A DNA stretch of 64,000 nt from Parabacteroides sp. Lineage in GTDB: Bacteria > Bacteroidota > Bacteroidia > Bacteroidales > Tannerellaceae. The notes under the pieces are model-generated. The model did not search any database. It was not told where the DNA came from and saw only the letters and a program-made list of their open reading frames with translations. The stretch covers positions 1 to 64,000 of the forward strand of contig JAGBDR010000083.1 of NCBI GenBank assembly GCA_017937385.1. Direction: 5' to 3'. A program made the position numbers and the translations under genes. Shown here piece after piece: positions 49,759 through 59,781 of the stretch (the first letter of the stretch is position 1; each line of letters begins with the position of its first letter).

Positions 49759-52700
49759 ATGGTTATGAGGAAACGAAAGTTCTTTAGTACCAGTGGTGTC
49801 TTAAAATGGAAGATGCCACTATTGATAAGCATTTTATTTTGGATGAGTTTGCCCGGAACGGCTGAAGCAGAAGTTCAACTTCGTTCCATTTCGCTCCGAT
49901 TGGAGAATGTATCGTTGAGCGAAGCGCTTTCCCGAATCGAGGAGGCAAGTGGTTATTCATTTTTTTATGATGAGAATAAAATCGATTTGTCTCGTCAGGT
50001 AAGTGTGAATGCCAAAAACAAGGCTGTTAAAGATATTTTGAAGAACCTCTTGGCTTCAACGGGGATGACATTTGAAATATCGAACAACCAGATCGTTCTG
50101 ATTCCGGAAAAGAAAGCGGCTGTGAAGGAAACCTCTGTGCCGGTCGCACAACAACAGACACACACGGTGAAAGGAGTCGTAATCGACAATTTGGGTGAAC
50201 CGGTAGTGGGAGCCAACGTAGTGGAAAAAGGAACGACCAACGGGATTATCACGGATATGGATGGTGCATTTTCTTTGAACGTAGCTCCCGATGCCGTGTT
50301 GGAAATTTCTTATATCGGTTATGTTTCGCAATCGGTATCGGTTAAAGGAAAAACAACCTTGAATATTACGTTGCGTGAAGATTCACAGGCGTTGGAAGAA
50401 GTGGTAGTGACCGGTTTCGGTCTGTCGCAGAAAAAGGCGACGTTGACGGGTGCTGTCACGGCTGTCGGATCGGATGAGATCAGCCGTTCGGTCGCTTCTA
50501 CGGCTTCCGGTGCGTTGGTCGGTAAAATTGCCGGTTTGAACACGCGCCAGACGGATGGCCGTCCAGGTGCTACGACCAGCATTCAGATTCGTAACATGGG
50601 GAATCCGTTGTATGTAATCGATGGAGTACAGTCGGATTCGAAGCAATTTAACAACATTGACTTCAATGATATCGAAAGTATTTCGGTGTTGAAGGATGCT
50701 TCTGCTGCTATTTATGGGGTACGTGCGGCAAACGGTGTTGTTGTTGTCAATACAAAGAAAGGCAAACGGAACAGTAAGAATACGGTTTCCTTGAATGCCT
50801 ACTATGGTTGGCAGAACCCGTCGACTTTCCCGAAACCGGCGGATGCAGCGACTTATATCACCAACTATATCCAGTCAGAAACGGTTCAAGGAAAAACCGA
50901 TTATACGTATAGCAAAGAGGATTATCAGAAATGGTTGGCCGGAAAAGAAAAAGGCTATGTGCCATTTGACTGGTATGATTTTATTTGGGAAACCAATCCG
51001 CAGTATTATTTGAATGCGAATATATCGGGTGGTTCGGACAAGATTAATTATTATTTGTCTGTCGGTCATCTGAACCAAGATGCCATGATTGTGAATTATG
51101 GTGGTTTTAAACGTACAAATGTACAGATGAGTATTGATGCTCAAATCAATGATCGTTTGAAAGTAGGAGCGACCATGAACGGGCGTATTGAAGATATAAA
51201 GAACCCCGGTGTTCCAGAAGTGGATGATTATTGGATGCCTCGTTTCGGTACTTATCGAAACTTACCGACACGCCGACCGTATGCAAATGATAATCCGCTT
51301 TATCCGCAAATGACTTCTTCAAATAAGGCTACGAACTTTGCTATATTGAATTATGATTTATCGGGTGAATTTCAGGAAACTTGGCGTGTTGCACAGTTAC
51401 AAGCTACAGCAGAGTATGATATTTGGGATGGTTTGAAAGCCAAAGCAATGGTTGGGTATTTTCTGAATTATCATGTGAAGAATAATCAAGAATATACATA
51501 TGATTTGTATACGTATGATGCAGCAACTGACACCTATTTGCGTGACGAACCGAACTGTAATATCAATCCATGGAGAGAACGTGAGGTTGGGCATGAAGAA
51601 GAAATGTCTTCTAATATTCAACTTTCTTATAATAAGAAGTTTGGAGAGCATAATGTGGCTGCAGTGGTTGGCTTTGAAGCAATCAAACGTGATACACCTC
51701 ACACATGGTTACATTCAAGACCTACAGCCAATACATTGCATTTGATTGATTATCCTACAATGGATACATATGATGATTATGGTAAAGAAACGCAAGCTCG
51801 TTTAGGTTGGATGTTCCGTGGCAATTATGACTATGCCAATAAATATCTGGTAGAATTTTCTGCCCGTTACGACGGCTCCTGGAAGTTCCCGCCTAATCAT
51901 CGTTGGGGATTCTTCCCTTCAGCCTCAATCGGTTGGCGTATTTCGGAAGAAAATTTCTGGAAAGAAAGTAAAATGGCTAACATATTCAGTGATTTGAAAA
52001 TCCGTGGTTCATACGGTATGGTGGGGGATGATGATGTTTCCGGATATGCGGCATTCGATTATATGAGTGGTTATAACTATAAGAACGGCGGTTCTGTGAT
52101 TGATGGAGCGTATACGATTGGTTCGGTTCCTCGCGGACTTCCAGTGACAACTTTGTCTTGGATCAAGGCCAAGATTCTGGATGTCGGTTTTGATGTCGCT
52201 TTCTTGGATAATCGTTTGACAGGCCAGTTCGACTTTTTCCGCCGTCAGCGTGACGGGCTTCCAGCTTCCCGTTATGATGTCTTGCTGCCTTCGGAAGTCG
52301 GTTTCAGTTTGCCACAAGAAAACTTGAATTCAGACGTACACATGGGATATGATGCAGCTGTTCGTTGGACGGATAAAGTCGAAGATTTTACCTATTCTAT
52401 CGGTGGTAATATCACCTATTCCCGTTTCTATGATTGGAATCAGTATAAACCGCGTTTCTCCAATTCGTGGGATGTGTATCGCAATTCGATCACGCATCGT
52501 TTCGGTTACTTGAACTGGGGATTGGAAGCAATCGGACAGTTCCAAAGTTGGGAAGAAATTGCAGCTTATCCAATTGATAATGACCGACAAGGAAATAAAA
52601 CGCTTCGTCCGGGTGATATCAAATATAAGGATGTGAATGGTGACGGTGTGATCAACAGTATGGATGAACGCCCTGTTGGTTATCGGGAAGGAGCAACTCC

Positions 52701-53199
52701 GATCATGAACTTCGGTTTGAATTTCTCTTTTGGTTGGAAAGGATTTGATTTGGCATTTGATTTCACCGGAGGTGCGATGGCTTCTTGGTATCAGGATTGG
52801 GAACAGCGTAATCCGTTCCATGATGGCGGTAACAACCCGCAGTACTACATGGAAGATACGTGGCGTCTGTCTGATATCTGGGATGCAGACAGCGAACTGA
52901 TTCCAGGTAAATACCCGATGTTACTGATTGGTAATAGTTCGCATAGTAACTATTGGAATAGTACGTTCTGGAAAAAGAATGTGCGATATGTCAAGCTCCG
53001 TAATTTGGAATTAGGATATACGTTGCCGAAACATATTACGGAAAAAGCATTGATAACAGATTTGCGCTTTTATGTGGCAGGGACAAACTTGTTGACGTTT
53101 ACGAATGCTCCCGGTATTGACCCGGAAACATCGGAAGGAAATGGTTTGGCATATCCAACCACGCGTATTATAAATATTGGTGTAAACCTTAAATTTTAG
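49759..53199 (+). CDS. SusC-like TonB-dependent glycan transporter with STN domain (PUL 2)
   Basis: A 1146-residue outer-membrane transporter. Signal peptide (MRKRKFFSTSGVLKWKMPLLISILFWMSLPGTAEA), STN domain (SISLRLENVSLSEALSRIEEASGYSFFYDENKIDLSRQVSV, residues about 40-105), carboxypeptidase-D-like domain (HTVKGVVIDNLGEPVVGANVVEKG), plug with TonB box and VVVTGFGLSQKKATLTGAV, then the beta barrel ending in TTRIINIGVNLKF. The STN marks sigma/anti-sigma-coupled signalling. An upstream TTG at 49753 would add two residues. The sequence is lower in GC than its neighbours from about 50.8 kb on. Confidence 0.95.
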   Translation: MVMRKRKFFSTSGVLKWKMPLLISILFWMSLPGTAEAEVQLRSISLRLENVSLSEALSRIEEASGYSFFYDENKIDLSRQVSVNAKNKAVKDILKNLLASTGMTFEISNNQIVLIPEKKAAVKETSVPVAQQQTHTVKGVVIDNLGEPVVGANVVEKGTTNGIITDMDGAFSLNVAPDAVLEISYIGYVSQSVSVKGKTTLNITLREDSQALEEVVVTGFGLSQKKATLTGAVTAVGSDEISRSVASTASGALVGKIAGLNTRQTDGRPGATTSIQIRNMGNPLYVIDGVQSDSKQFNNIDFNDIESISVLKDASAAIYGVRAANGVVVVNTKKGKRNSKNTVSLNAYYGWQNPSTFPKPADAATYITNYIQSETVQGKTDYTYSKEDYQKWLAGKEKGYVPFDWYDFIWETNPQYYLNANISGGSDKINYYLSVGHLNQDAMIVNYGGFKRTNVQMSIDAQINDRLKVGATMNGRIEDIKNPGVPEVDDYWMPRFGTYRNLPTRRPYANDNPLYPQMTSSNKATNFAILNYDLSGEFQETWRVAQLQATAEYDIWDGLKAKAMVGYFLNYHVKNNQEYTYDLYTYDAATDTYLRDEPNCNINPWREREVGHEEEMSSNIQLSYNKKFGEHNVAAVVGFEAIKRDTPHTWLHSRPTANTLHLIDYPTMDTYDDYGKETQARLGWMFRGNYDYANKYLVEFSARYDGSWKFPPNHRWGFFPSASIGWRISEENFWKESKMANIFSDLKIRGSYGMVGDDDVSGYAAFDYMSGYNYKNGGSVIDGAYTIGSVPRGLPVTTLSWIKAKILDVGFDVAFLDNRLTGQFDFFRRQRDGLPASRYDVLLPSEVGFSLPQENLNSDVHMGYDAAVRWTDKVEDFTYSIGGNITYSRFYDWNQYKPRFSNSWDVYRNSITHRFGYLNWGLEAIGQFQSWEEIAAYPIDNDRQGNKTLRPGDIKYKDVNGDGVINSMDERPVGYREGATPIMNFGLNFSFGWKGFDLAFDFTGGAMASWYQDWEQRNPFHDGGNNPQYYMEDTWRLSDIWDADSELIPGKYPMLLIGNSSHSNYWNSTFWKKNVRYVKLRNLELGYTLPKHITEKALITDLRFYVAGTNLLTFTNAPGIDPETSEGNGLAYPTTRIINIGVNLKF

Positions 53200-53205
53200 G
53201 TAGAA

Positions 53206-55041
53206 ATGAAAAAGAAATATGTAATAATGTCGATGTTAGCTGCTTGTTTGCTGTCAACAACGGCTTGTAGTGATTTCTTGGATCAACAACCGGATCGAAT
53301 CTTGACAGACGATCAAATCTTTAATGATAAGGTGATGATTCAATCTGTATTGGCGAATTACTATGGTCGTGTGACTTGGGGACAACATGTGGCAGACTGG
53401 GGTGGATTGACTGTATTGGATGAAGCTGCCTTTTGTAATGGAGGACCAGATCATCGCTCTACGTTTGAAGATAATCGCTGGCGCGTTTATGATTATACGT
53501 TGGTACGTGATATCAACCAGTTTTTGAAAGGTGTTCGCGAAACGACTGTATTGACAGCAGATGAAAAAGCATCTTTGGAAGGTGAAGCTCGTTTTTTGCG
53601 TGCTTGGTATTATTTCAATGTTTGCCGTGGTTTAGGAGGAATGCCGATAGTTGGAGATGAGATTTTTGATTATCAGACAGGTATGGATGTTACTTCATTA
53701 CAATATCCGCGTTCGACAGAGGCTGAATTGTATGATTATATCATTTCGGAATGTCAGGCAGTGTATGGTATGTTGCCGGAAGAAAAGCAGATAAATTCAG
53801 CAAGGGCTAATAAGTGGGTTGCCAAGATGCTGGAAGCTCGTGCTGCTGTTTATGCCGGTTCAATTGCTAATTACAATAATAAAATGACGAATCCGATCCG
53901 TACGGATGGAGGAGAAGTAGGTATTCCGGCAGATAAAGCTTCCGGTTATTATCAGATTGCTTTGGTTGCAGCTGAAGATGTGATTAAGAACAGTCCGTAT
54001 CAGTTACAAGATAGACGAGTGGATGATCGTGGTAAAAACTTTTATGAAGCTGTCTGTGTAAAAGATAACAATACGGAAGTGATTTGGGCTCGTGATTATA
54101 AATATCCGGGACAGACACATGGTTTTACGAGTAATAATGCCCCGAAATCTCATGCCGAAGATATCGACAATAGTTATTTGGGGGGTGTTCTGAATTTGGT
54201 TGAAGATTATGAGTTGGTCGATACACAAACACCGGGACAGAAAAGCTTGATACAAACGACAATTAACGGAACTTATAAGTTTTATGATTCTGCTGATGAG
54301 CCGTTTAAAAATCGAGATCCACGTTTGTGGGGAACAATTATTTATCCGGGTGCAGAGTTTAAAAGTATTCCTGTTGTTTTACAAGCTGGTCAGTTGGTTA
54401 AAAATAATGGAGAATGGGAGTTGATTGCTGGAGAATTGGATTCTAAAGACGCAAATGGAAATGTTTTGACAGCATTGAACGGTCCGAAAGAATCAAACGA
54501 GCAGTATATAAATAAGACCGGTTTTTATGTCCGTAAGTATTTAGATGAAACACCGTCTGCAGGAACTCGTGGTCGTGGTTCTGAAATGTGGATGCCTCGT
54601 TTCCGTATGTCTGAGGCTTATATGATTGCTGCCGAAGCGTCTTTTGAACTGAATAATGGACGTGCTGCCGAATTTATCAATGCTGTGCGTAATCGAGCCG
54701 GTGTGAAACCGTTGGAAACCGTGACATTTGATAATATCGTGCATGAGTATCGCGTTGAATTCGCTTTCGAAGACCATCGTTATTGGGACATGAAGCGCTG
54801 GCGTTTGGCTGATAAGGTTTGGAACGGAAACAATAATGACCCGCAAGCTCGCCACCGTCGTCTTTGGCCGTACCGTGTGGTTGCACCGGGGGATCCGAAT
54901 GATGGCAAGTGGGTATTTGTAGAAGACTTCTTGTTCATGTCTCCGAATGCACGTTATTTCCGGATGCAGAATTATTACAACTTCCTTGATTTGGGCTGGG
55001 TCAACAATAATCCTAAGTTGGTAAAGAATCCGTATCAATAA
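53206..55041 (+). CDS. SusD-like outer-membrane glycan-binding lipoprotein (PUL 2)
   Basis: A 611-residue SusD family lipoprotein with lipobox (MLAACLLSTTACSD). The family marks include DFLDQQPDRILTDDQIF, LRAWYYFNVCRGLGGMPIV, AARANKW-type helix (INSARANKWVAKMLEARAAVYAGSIA) and FEDHRYWDMKRWRLAD near the C-terminus. It is the surface partner of SusC; its start follows the SusC stop by six bases. Base composition is low in GC, like the preceding gene. Confidence 0.95.
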   Translation: MKKKYVIMSMLAACLLSTTACSDFLDQQPDRILTDDQIFNDKVMIQSVLANYYGRVTWGQHVADWGGLTVLDEAAFCNGGPDHRSTFEDNRWRVYDYTLVRDINQFLKGVRETTVLTADEKASLEGEARFLRAWYYFNVCRGLGGMPIVGDEIFDYQTGMDVTSLQYPRSTEAELYDYIISECQAVYGMLPEEKQINSARANKWVAKMLEARAAVYAGSIANYNNKMTNPIRTDGGEVGIPADKASGYYQIALVAAEDVIKNSPYQLQDRRVDDRGKNFYEAVCVKDNNTEVIWARDYKYPGQTHGFTSNNAPKSHAEDIDNSYLGGVLNLVEDYELVDTQTPGQKSLIQTTINGTYKFYDSADEPFKNRDPRLWGTIIYPGAEFKSIPVVLQAGQLVKNNGEWELIAGELDSKDANGNVLTALNGPKESNEQYINKTGFYVRKYLDETPSAGTRGRGSEMWMPRFRMSEAYMIAAEASFELNNGRAAEFINAVRNRAGVKPLETVTFDNIVHEYRVEFAFEDHRYWDMKRWRLADKVWNGNNNDPQARHRRLWPYRVVAPGDPNDGKWVFVEDFLFMSPNARYFRMQNYYNFLDLGWVNNNPKLVKNPYQ

Positions 55042-55050
55042 TTAAAAAGT

Positions 55051-55731
55051 ATGAGTATGAAGAGTATATCAAATATTTTTTCGGTAATTTTATTGCTGGT
55101 ACTGTTCTCCGGCTGTGGAAAAGATAATTTTGATGCGCCGGAATCCAAACTGGTCGGTAGAGTAACCTATCAGGGGCAGGCTTTAAACTTGCGTGGTACC
55201 GGCGAAGCAGTCCAGTTGCAATTGTATCAAGATGGTTATGAGAAGAATGACCCGATTTCTGTTTTTGTAGGGCAGGATGGTACTTTTTCCGCTCTTTTGT
55301 TTGATGGCGAATATCGATTGACGACAAGAGATGGGAACGGACCTTGGGTAAATAGCCATGAATCCGTAACCGTGAATCTGAATGGACATGCGGAAGTGAA
55401 TCTGGAAGTCACTCCGTATTTCACGATTTCGAACGAACAATTGTCTGTTTCCGGATCGGCCATGAATGCTTCGTTTACGATTAACCAGATCGTGCCGGAT
55501 GCAAAGATCAGCCGGGTCATGTTATTGTTGAGCAAGACGCAGTTTGCGGATGATGTGAACAACCTGTTCCGCCAGGATTTCTCGGATGTCACACCCGGTA
55601 GCGTGAATTTGTCTGCCAATATTAGCGGTAACACTGAAATCGCAAAGGCAAAAGCCCTTTACGCTCGTGTCGGTGTTTTGGCTAATGGTGCAGATCAGGC
55701 GATCTATTCACCGGTGGTTCGGTTGAAGTAA
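55051..55731 (+). CDS. DUF3823 surface lipoprotein of PUL 2
   Basis: A 226-residue lipoprotein (VILLLVLFSGCGKD). The pattern FDAPESKLVGRVTYQGQALNLRGTGEAVQLQLYQDGYE with a transthyretin-like beta sandwich (GQDGTFSALLFDGEYRLTTRDGNGPWV) is that of the DUF3823 family, which commonly follows susD in PULs and is thought to bind glycan. It ends with an 11-bp hairpin 12 bases after its stop. Confidence 0.85.
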   Translation: MSMKSISNIFSVILLLVLFSGCGKDNFDAPESKLVGRVTYQGQALNLRGTGEAVQLQLYQDGYEKNDPISVFVGQDGTFSALLFDGEYRLTTRDGNGPWVNSHESVTVNLNGHAEVNLEVTPYFTISNEQLSVSGSAMNASFTINQIVPDAKISRVMLLLSKTQFADDVNNLFRQDFSDVTPGSVNLSANISGNTEIAKAKALYARVGVLANGADQAIYSPVVRLK

Positions 55732-55742
55732 TATAAGGTTAC

Positions 55743-55783
55743 AGCCGGATAGAATGCTGGGAAAACAGTTTTTCTATCCGGCT
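55743..55783 (+). terminator. Hairpin after the DUF3823 gene (AGCCGGATAGA ... TCTATCCGGCT)
   Basis: A perfect 11-bp stem (55743-55753 with 55773-55783) over a 19-base loop. The T-run after it is weak; it probably separates the susCD transcript from the enzyme genes. Confidence 0.6.
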
Positions 55784-55812
55784 TTGCTTATCAATCTGAT
55801 TTCATGCAGTTT

Positions 55813-55878
55813 TGATTGATATTTGAAAGTAAATGATTGATAGTTGAAAATGGGATTGAAAGCGAAAAAGTACTTTTG
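55813..55878 (+). promoter_or_regulatory. Two 21-bp direct repeats (TGATTGATA-N-TTGAAA) before the enzyme operon, with -7 box TACTTTTG
   Basis: TGATTGATATTTGAAAGTAAA (55813-55833) and TGATTGATAGTTGAAAATG (55834-55852) repeat with an exact 21-base period, two helical turns. The -7 box TACTTTTG is at 55871-55878, so the second repeat overlaps the -33 region. This is the layout of an AraC/HTCS-type activator site. Confidence 0.55.
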
Positions 55879-55931
55879 CGCTTGAATTTATCAAGTCAGT
55901 TTGTGTTTAATATATATAAATTTTATTAGGG

Positions 55932-57935
55932 ATGAAGAATGCCTTTCTGATACTATTGGTTTGTTGTCAGGGGATGCTCTTGAACGTATCTTGCGGTTCG
56001 GGGAGTTTGTTTGAGCCGGATAAAAGGAACGTATTGCGCGCTCCTTCTTATCCGCTTATTACAGTCGATCCTTATACCAGTGTTTGGTCGTTTGCGGATG
56101 AATTGAATGCCGATGCGACTCGTCATTGGACCGGGAAGGAACAGGCCTTATTAGGAGTCGTGGATGTGGACGGTATTTCTTATCGTTTTATGGGAAAAGA
56201 GATGCCGGAAGAAGACGTTTCGGTTCGTTTTGAAACTGCTGCCCGGCAGTTGTCCGTAAATCTTCTTCCCACTCAAACCTATTATACGTTCGAATGTGGT
56301 CCGGTTTTGCTGGATATCGTTTTTACATCTCCACTTTTGTTAGAGGATCTGGACCGGATGTCCATGCCGGTCAATTATATTTCCTGGCGGGTTCGTTCAG
56401 TAGACCAGAAGAAACATGAGGTGCGGGTGAACTTTGAAGCTTTTTCCTCTTTGGCCGTCAATACGAAAGACCAGGAGGTCGTATTGGGCCGGGAGGAGGA
56501 AAACGGTATATCCTATTTGAAAACGGGGACGGCAGAGCAGTCCGTCTTGGCACGCAAGGGGGATGATGTCCGCATCGATTGGGGCTATTTCTATTTGGCG
56601 GCTCAATCGGACCAAAAGACGGATATGGCAATTGGCGATCGGAAACAACTGGTGTACAGCCATGCTTTGGAGGAGGTCTCTTCTTCTCCGGAGGCCGGTT
56701 TCCTGATGGTAGGCTATGACGACTTGTATGCGATCCAATATTTCAAGGATAATCGGATGGCATATTGGAAACATAACGGGAAGAAGAATATCCGGCAGGC
56801 GTTTGAGGAATCGGCACAGGCATATCGTTCCCTTATGAAACGTTGCCGGGATTTTGACAACCGCTTGATGGAAGAGGCGGAGCGAGCCGGTGGAAAAGCG
56901 TATGCCGATTTGTGTGCTTTGGCTTACCGGCAGGCTGTTGCGGCGCATAAATTGGTGGAAGACAAGGATGGAAACCTGTTGTTCCTTTCCAAAGAGAATT
57001 TCAGCAATGGTTCGATCGGAACGGTCGATGTGACGTATCCGTCTGCTCCTTTGTTCCTGCTCTATAATCCGGACTTATTGAAAGGGATGTTGAATCCGAT
57101 TTTTTATTACAGTGAAAGCGGACAATGGAACAAACCTTTTGCAGCTCACGATGTCGGGACGTATCCGCATGCCAACGGGCAGACATATCCTTATGATATG
57201 CCGGTGGAAGAATGTGGCAATATGTTGATCCTGACAACTGCGATCGCTTTGCGGGAAGGAAATGCGGAGTATGCCCGCAAGCATTGGGAGACATTGGGTA
57301 TATGGGCCGATTATCTGTTGAAAGAGGGGCTTGACCCGGACAATCAGTTGTGCACGGATGATTTTGCCGGCCATCTTGCCCGGAACGCCAACCTTTCGAT
57401 CAAGGCGATCATGGGGATTGCCGGATATGGGAAACTTGCCGAAATGCTGGGTGACGACGGACTGGCAACCCGCTATCTTTCGGCGGCCCGTAAGATGGCG
57501 GAGGCTTGGGAAGAGATGGCCGACGATGGAGATCATTTCCGGCTGACGTTTGACAAAGAGGGCTCGTGGAGCCAGAAGTATAATCTGGTTTGGGACAAGG
57601 TGTGGAACACAAACATCTTTCCGGATCGGATTTCCCGGAAAGAGATGGCTTACTACCTGAAAGTCCAGCAACCGTTCGGCTTGCCGCTTGACAGCCGGAA
57701 GACGTATACGAAGGTGGACTGGATTTTGTGGACAGCTTGTCTGGCCGATACGCCGGAAGATTTCGGGCGGTTGGTGGAACCGGTGTGCAGGTATGTGAAC
57801 GAAACGGAACCGCGTGTCCCTTTGACCGATTGGTATGAGGCGGCCGACGGCAAATCCATCAATATGCGGGCCCGTTCCGTTGTAGGTGGATTCTTTATGA
57901 AGATGCTGGAAAAGAGAATGGAAAAAAGTAATTAA
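55932..57935 (+). CDS. DUF4965-type glutaminase-family protein
   Basis: A 667-residue exported protein of the family labelled glutaminase A or DUF4965. Order: DUF4964-like start (LRAPSYPLITVDPYTSVWSFADELN), DUF5127 (residues about 80-340), DUF4965 (AYADLCALAYRQAVAAHKLVEDKDG, SKENFSNGSIGTVDVTYPSAPLF, KPFAAHDVGTYPHANGQTYPYDMPVEECGNMLILTTAI) and DUF1793 (WVKWNPTNIFPDRI-like region to the end). The biochemical activity of the PUL members is unclear, and an (alpha/alpha)6 glycosidase role is possible. Lipobox LLLNVSCGSG is probable. It begins an operon with the two GH2 genes. Confidence 0.82.
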   Translation: MKNAFLILLVCCQGMLLNVSCGSGSLFEPDKRNVLRAPSYPLITVDPYTSVWSFADELNADATRHWTGKEQALLGVVDVDGISYRFMGKEMPEEDVSVRFETAARQLSVNLLPTQTYYTFECGPVLLDIVFTSPLLLEDLDRMSMPVNYISWRVRSVDQKKHEVRVNFEAFSSLAVNTKDQEVVLGREEENGISYLKTGTAEQSVLARKGDDVRIDWGYFYLAAQSDQKTDMAIGDRKQLVYSHALEEVSSSPEAGFLMVGYDDLYAIQYFKDNRMAYWKHNGKKNIRQAFEESAQAYRSLMKRCRDFDNRLMEEAERAGGKAYADLCALAYRQAVAAHKLVEDKDGNLLFLSKENFSNGSIGTVDVTYPSAPLFLLYNPDLLKGMLNPIFYYSESGQWNKPFAAHDVGTYPHANGQTYPYDMPVEECGNMLILTTAIALREGNAEYARKHWETLGIWADYLLKEGLDPDNQLCTDDFAGHLARNANLSIKAIMGIAGYGKLAEMLGDDGLATRYLSAARKMAEAWEEMADDGDHFRLTFDKEGSWSQKYNLVWDKVWNTNIFPDRISRKEMAYYLKVQQPFGLPLDSRKTYTKVDWILWTACLADTPEDFGRLVEPVCRYVNETEPRVPLTDWYEAADGKSINMRARSVVGGFFMKMLEKRMEKSN

Positions 57936-57958
57936 TTCATAATTTATTAATTTATCAA

Positions 57959-59776
57959 ATGATCATGAAAAAGACCTTGTTTGTATGTTGTGCATTAGCA
58001 CTGACTTTGGGCGCACAAGCCCAATGGAAACCGGCTGGAGATAAGATCAAGACTCCGTGGGCGGAACAGGTGAATCCGGCGAATGTCCTTCCCGAATATC
58101 CTCGTCCCCAAATGGAACGTGGCGATTGGCAGAACCTGAACGGTGAATGGGAATATGCCATCAAACCGGTTGGCGACGTAGAACCGGCAACGTTTGATGG
58201 GAAGATATTGGTTCCTTTTGCTGTGGAATCTTCTCTCTCTGGCGTTCAGAAAGAAGTCGGCGAAAAGAACGAGTTGTGGTATAAACGTACATTCTCTGTT
58301 CCTACTGCTTGGAAGAACAAAGATATCTTGTTGAATTTCGGTGCGGTAGACTGGAAAGCGGATGTGTTTGTCAACGACATTCTGATCGGTTCCCATAAGG
58401 GTGGCTATACACCGTTTTCTTTCAATATCACGCCTTACCTGAACGGTAAAGGCAACCAGAAATTGGTAGTCCGCGTATGGGACCCGAGCGATAAGGGATT
58501 CCAGCCGCGAGGCAAGCAAATTGCCGATCCTCACGGTATCTGGTACACGCCGGTGACCGGTATTTGGCAGACCGTATGGTTGGAACCGGTCGCTTCGGCT
58601 CATGTGACATCTGTCAAATCGATCTCCAATATCGACAATAGCACGTTGACTGTAACGGTCGGAACTTCCTGCAATTGCAATTCCGGTATCGTGACAGTGA
58701 AGGTGTTGGACAAAGGGCAGGTTGTAGCTACGGCCAAAGGTGTTCAGGGAAAGGAATTGCGTTTGTCCGTACAGAACCCGACACTCTGGAGCCCTTCCAA
58801 TCCGTACCTGTATGATATGACGGTTTCTTTGTCGAAAGATGGAAAAGTGCTGGATGAGGTAAAGTCTTATACGGCTTTCCGCAAGATTTCTTCCAAACGC
58901 GATGCCAATGGCATTATGCGTATGCAGTTGAACAACCAGGATTTGTTCCAATTCGGCCCGCTGGATCAGGGTTGGTGGCCTGACGGACTGTATACGGCTC
59001 CGACGGATGAAGCGTTGCTGTTCGACATCAAGAAAACGAAAGACTGGGGCTTCAATATGATCCGCAAACACGTGAAAGTGGAACCGGCACGCTGGTATTA
59101 CCATTGTGATAAGGAAGGTATTCTGGTTTGGCAGGATATGCCGAGTGGCGATCATGGTTCTTACATCTGGGATCATCATGTATATAACGGTGGAAAAGAC
59201 CATGAACGTACACCCGAATCCAAAGCGAACTATTACCGGGAATGGAAAGAGATCATGGATCTCTGTATTTCCAATCCATCTGTTGTCGTTTGGGTACCTT
59301 TTAACGAGGCTTGGGGACAGTTTGAAACCGAGAAAGCGGTTGAATGGACCAAGACATACGATCCTTCCCGTCTGGTGAATCCGGCAAGTGGTGGTAACCA
59401 TCGTCCTTGCGGTGACATTTTGGATTTGCATAACTATCCGGCTCCCGATATGTTCCTGTTCGATCCGAAACGGGTAACTGTGCTGGGCGAATATGGCGGA
59501 ATCGGCCTTCCGGTGGAAAACCATCTGTGGTGGAACAAACGTAACTGGGGATATGTGCAGTTTAAGAATGGCGACGAAGTGACGGCTGAATATGTCAAAT
59601 ATGCCAATATCCTGAAAGACTATGTGAAACTCGGTTTTTCTGCGGCTGTCTATACGCAGACGACCGACGTGGAAGGGGAGGTAAACGGCTTGATGACATA
59701 CGACCGCAAAGTGATCAAGATCAACGAAGCGGCTGTTAGAAAAGCCAATCAATCGGTTATTAACGAATTAAAGTAA
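57959..59776 (+). CDS. Glycoside hydrolase family 2 enzyme (first)
   Basis: A 605-residue secreted GH2 enzyme (signal MKKTLFVCCALALTLGAQAQ, from the second Met). Jelly-roll sugar-binding domain (ERGDWQNLNGEWEYAIKP to YTPFSFNITPYLNGKGNQKLVVRVWDPS), immunoglobulin-like domain (residues about 205-310) and TIM barrel with acid/base Glu in VVVWVPFNEAWGQ and nucleophile Glu in VLGEYGGIG. Shorter than a typical GH2 with additional domains; substrate could be beta-galactoside, beta-glucuronide or other. It follows the DUF4965 gene by 23 bases. Confidence 0.92.
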   Translation: MIMKKTLFVCCALALTLGAQAQWKPAGDKIKTPWAEQVNPANVLPEYPRPQMERGDWQNLNGEWEYAIKPVGDVEPATFDGKILVPFAVESSLSGVQKEVGEKNELWYKRTFSVPTAWKNKDILLNFGAVDWKADVFVNDILIGSHKGGYTPFSFNITPYLNGKGNQKLVVRVWDPSDKGFQPRGKQIADPHGIWYTPVTGIWQTVWLEPVASAHVTSVKSISNIDNSTLTVTVGTSCNCNSGIVTVKVLDKGQVVATAKGVQGKELRLSVQNPTLWSPSNPYLYDMTVSLSKDGKVLDEVKSYTAFRKISSKRDANGIMRMQLNNQDLFQFGPLDQGWWPDGLYTAPTDEALLFDIKKTKDWGFNMIRKHVKVEPARWYYHCDKEGILVWQDMPSGDHGSYIWDHHVYNGGKDHERTPESKANYYREWKEIMDLCISNPSVVVWVPFNEAWGQFETEKAVEWTKTYDPSRLVNPASGGNHRPCGDILDLHNYPAPDMFLFDPKRVTVLGEYGGIGLPVENHLWWNKRNWGYVQFKNGDEVTAEYVKYANILKDYVKLGFSAAVYTQTTDVEGEVNGLMTYDRKVIKINEAAVRKANQSVINELK

Positions 59777-59781
59777 AAAGC

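Noticed and set aside
57995-59752. Long minus-strand ORF (585 codons) opposite the first GH2 gene
   Set aside because: A shadow of the GH2 gene. The GH2 frame carries a signal peptide, family domains and both catalytic Glu.
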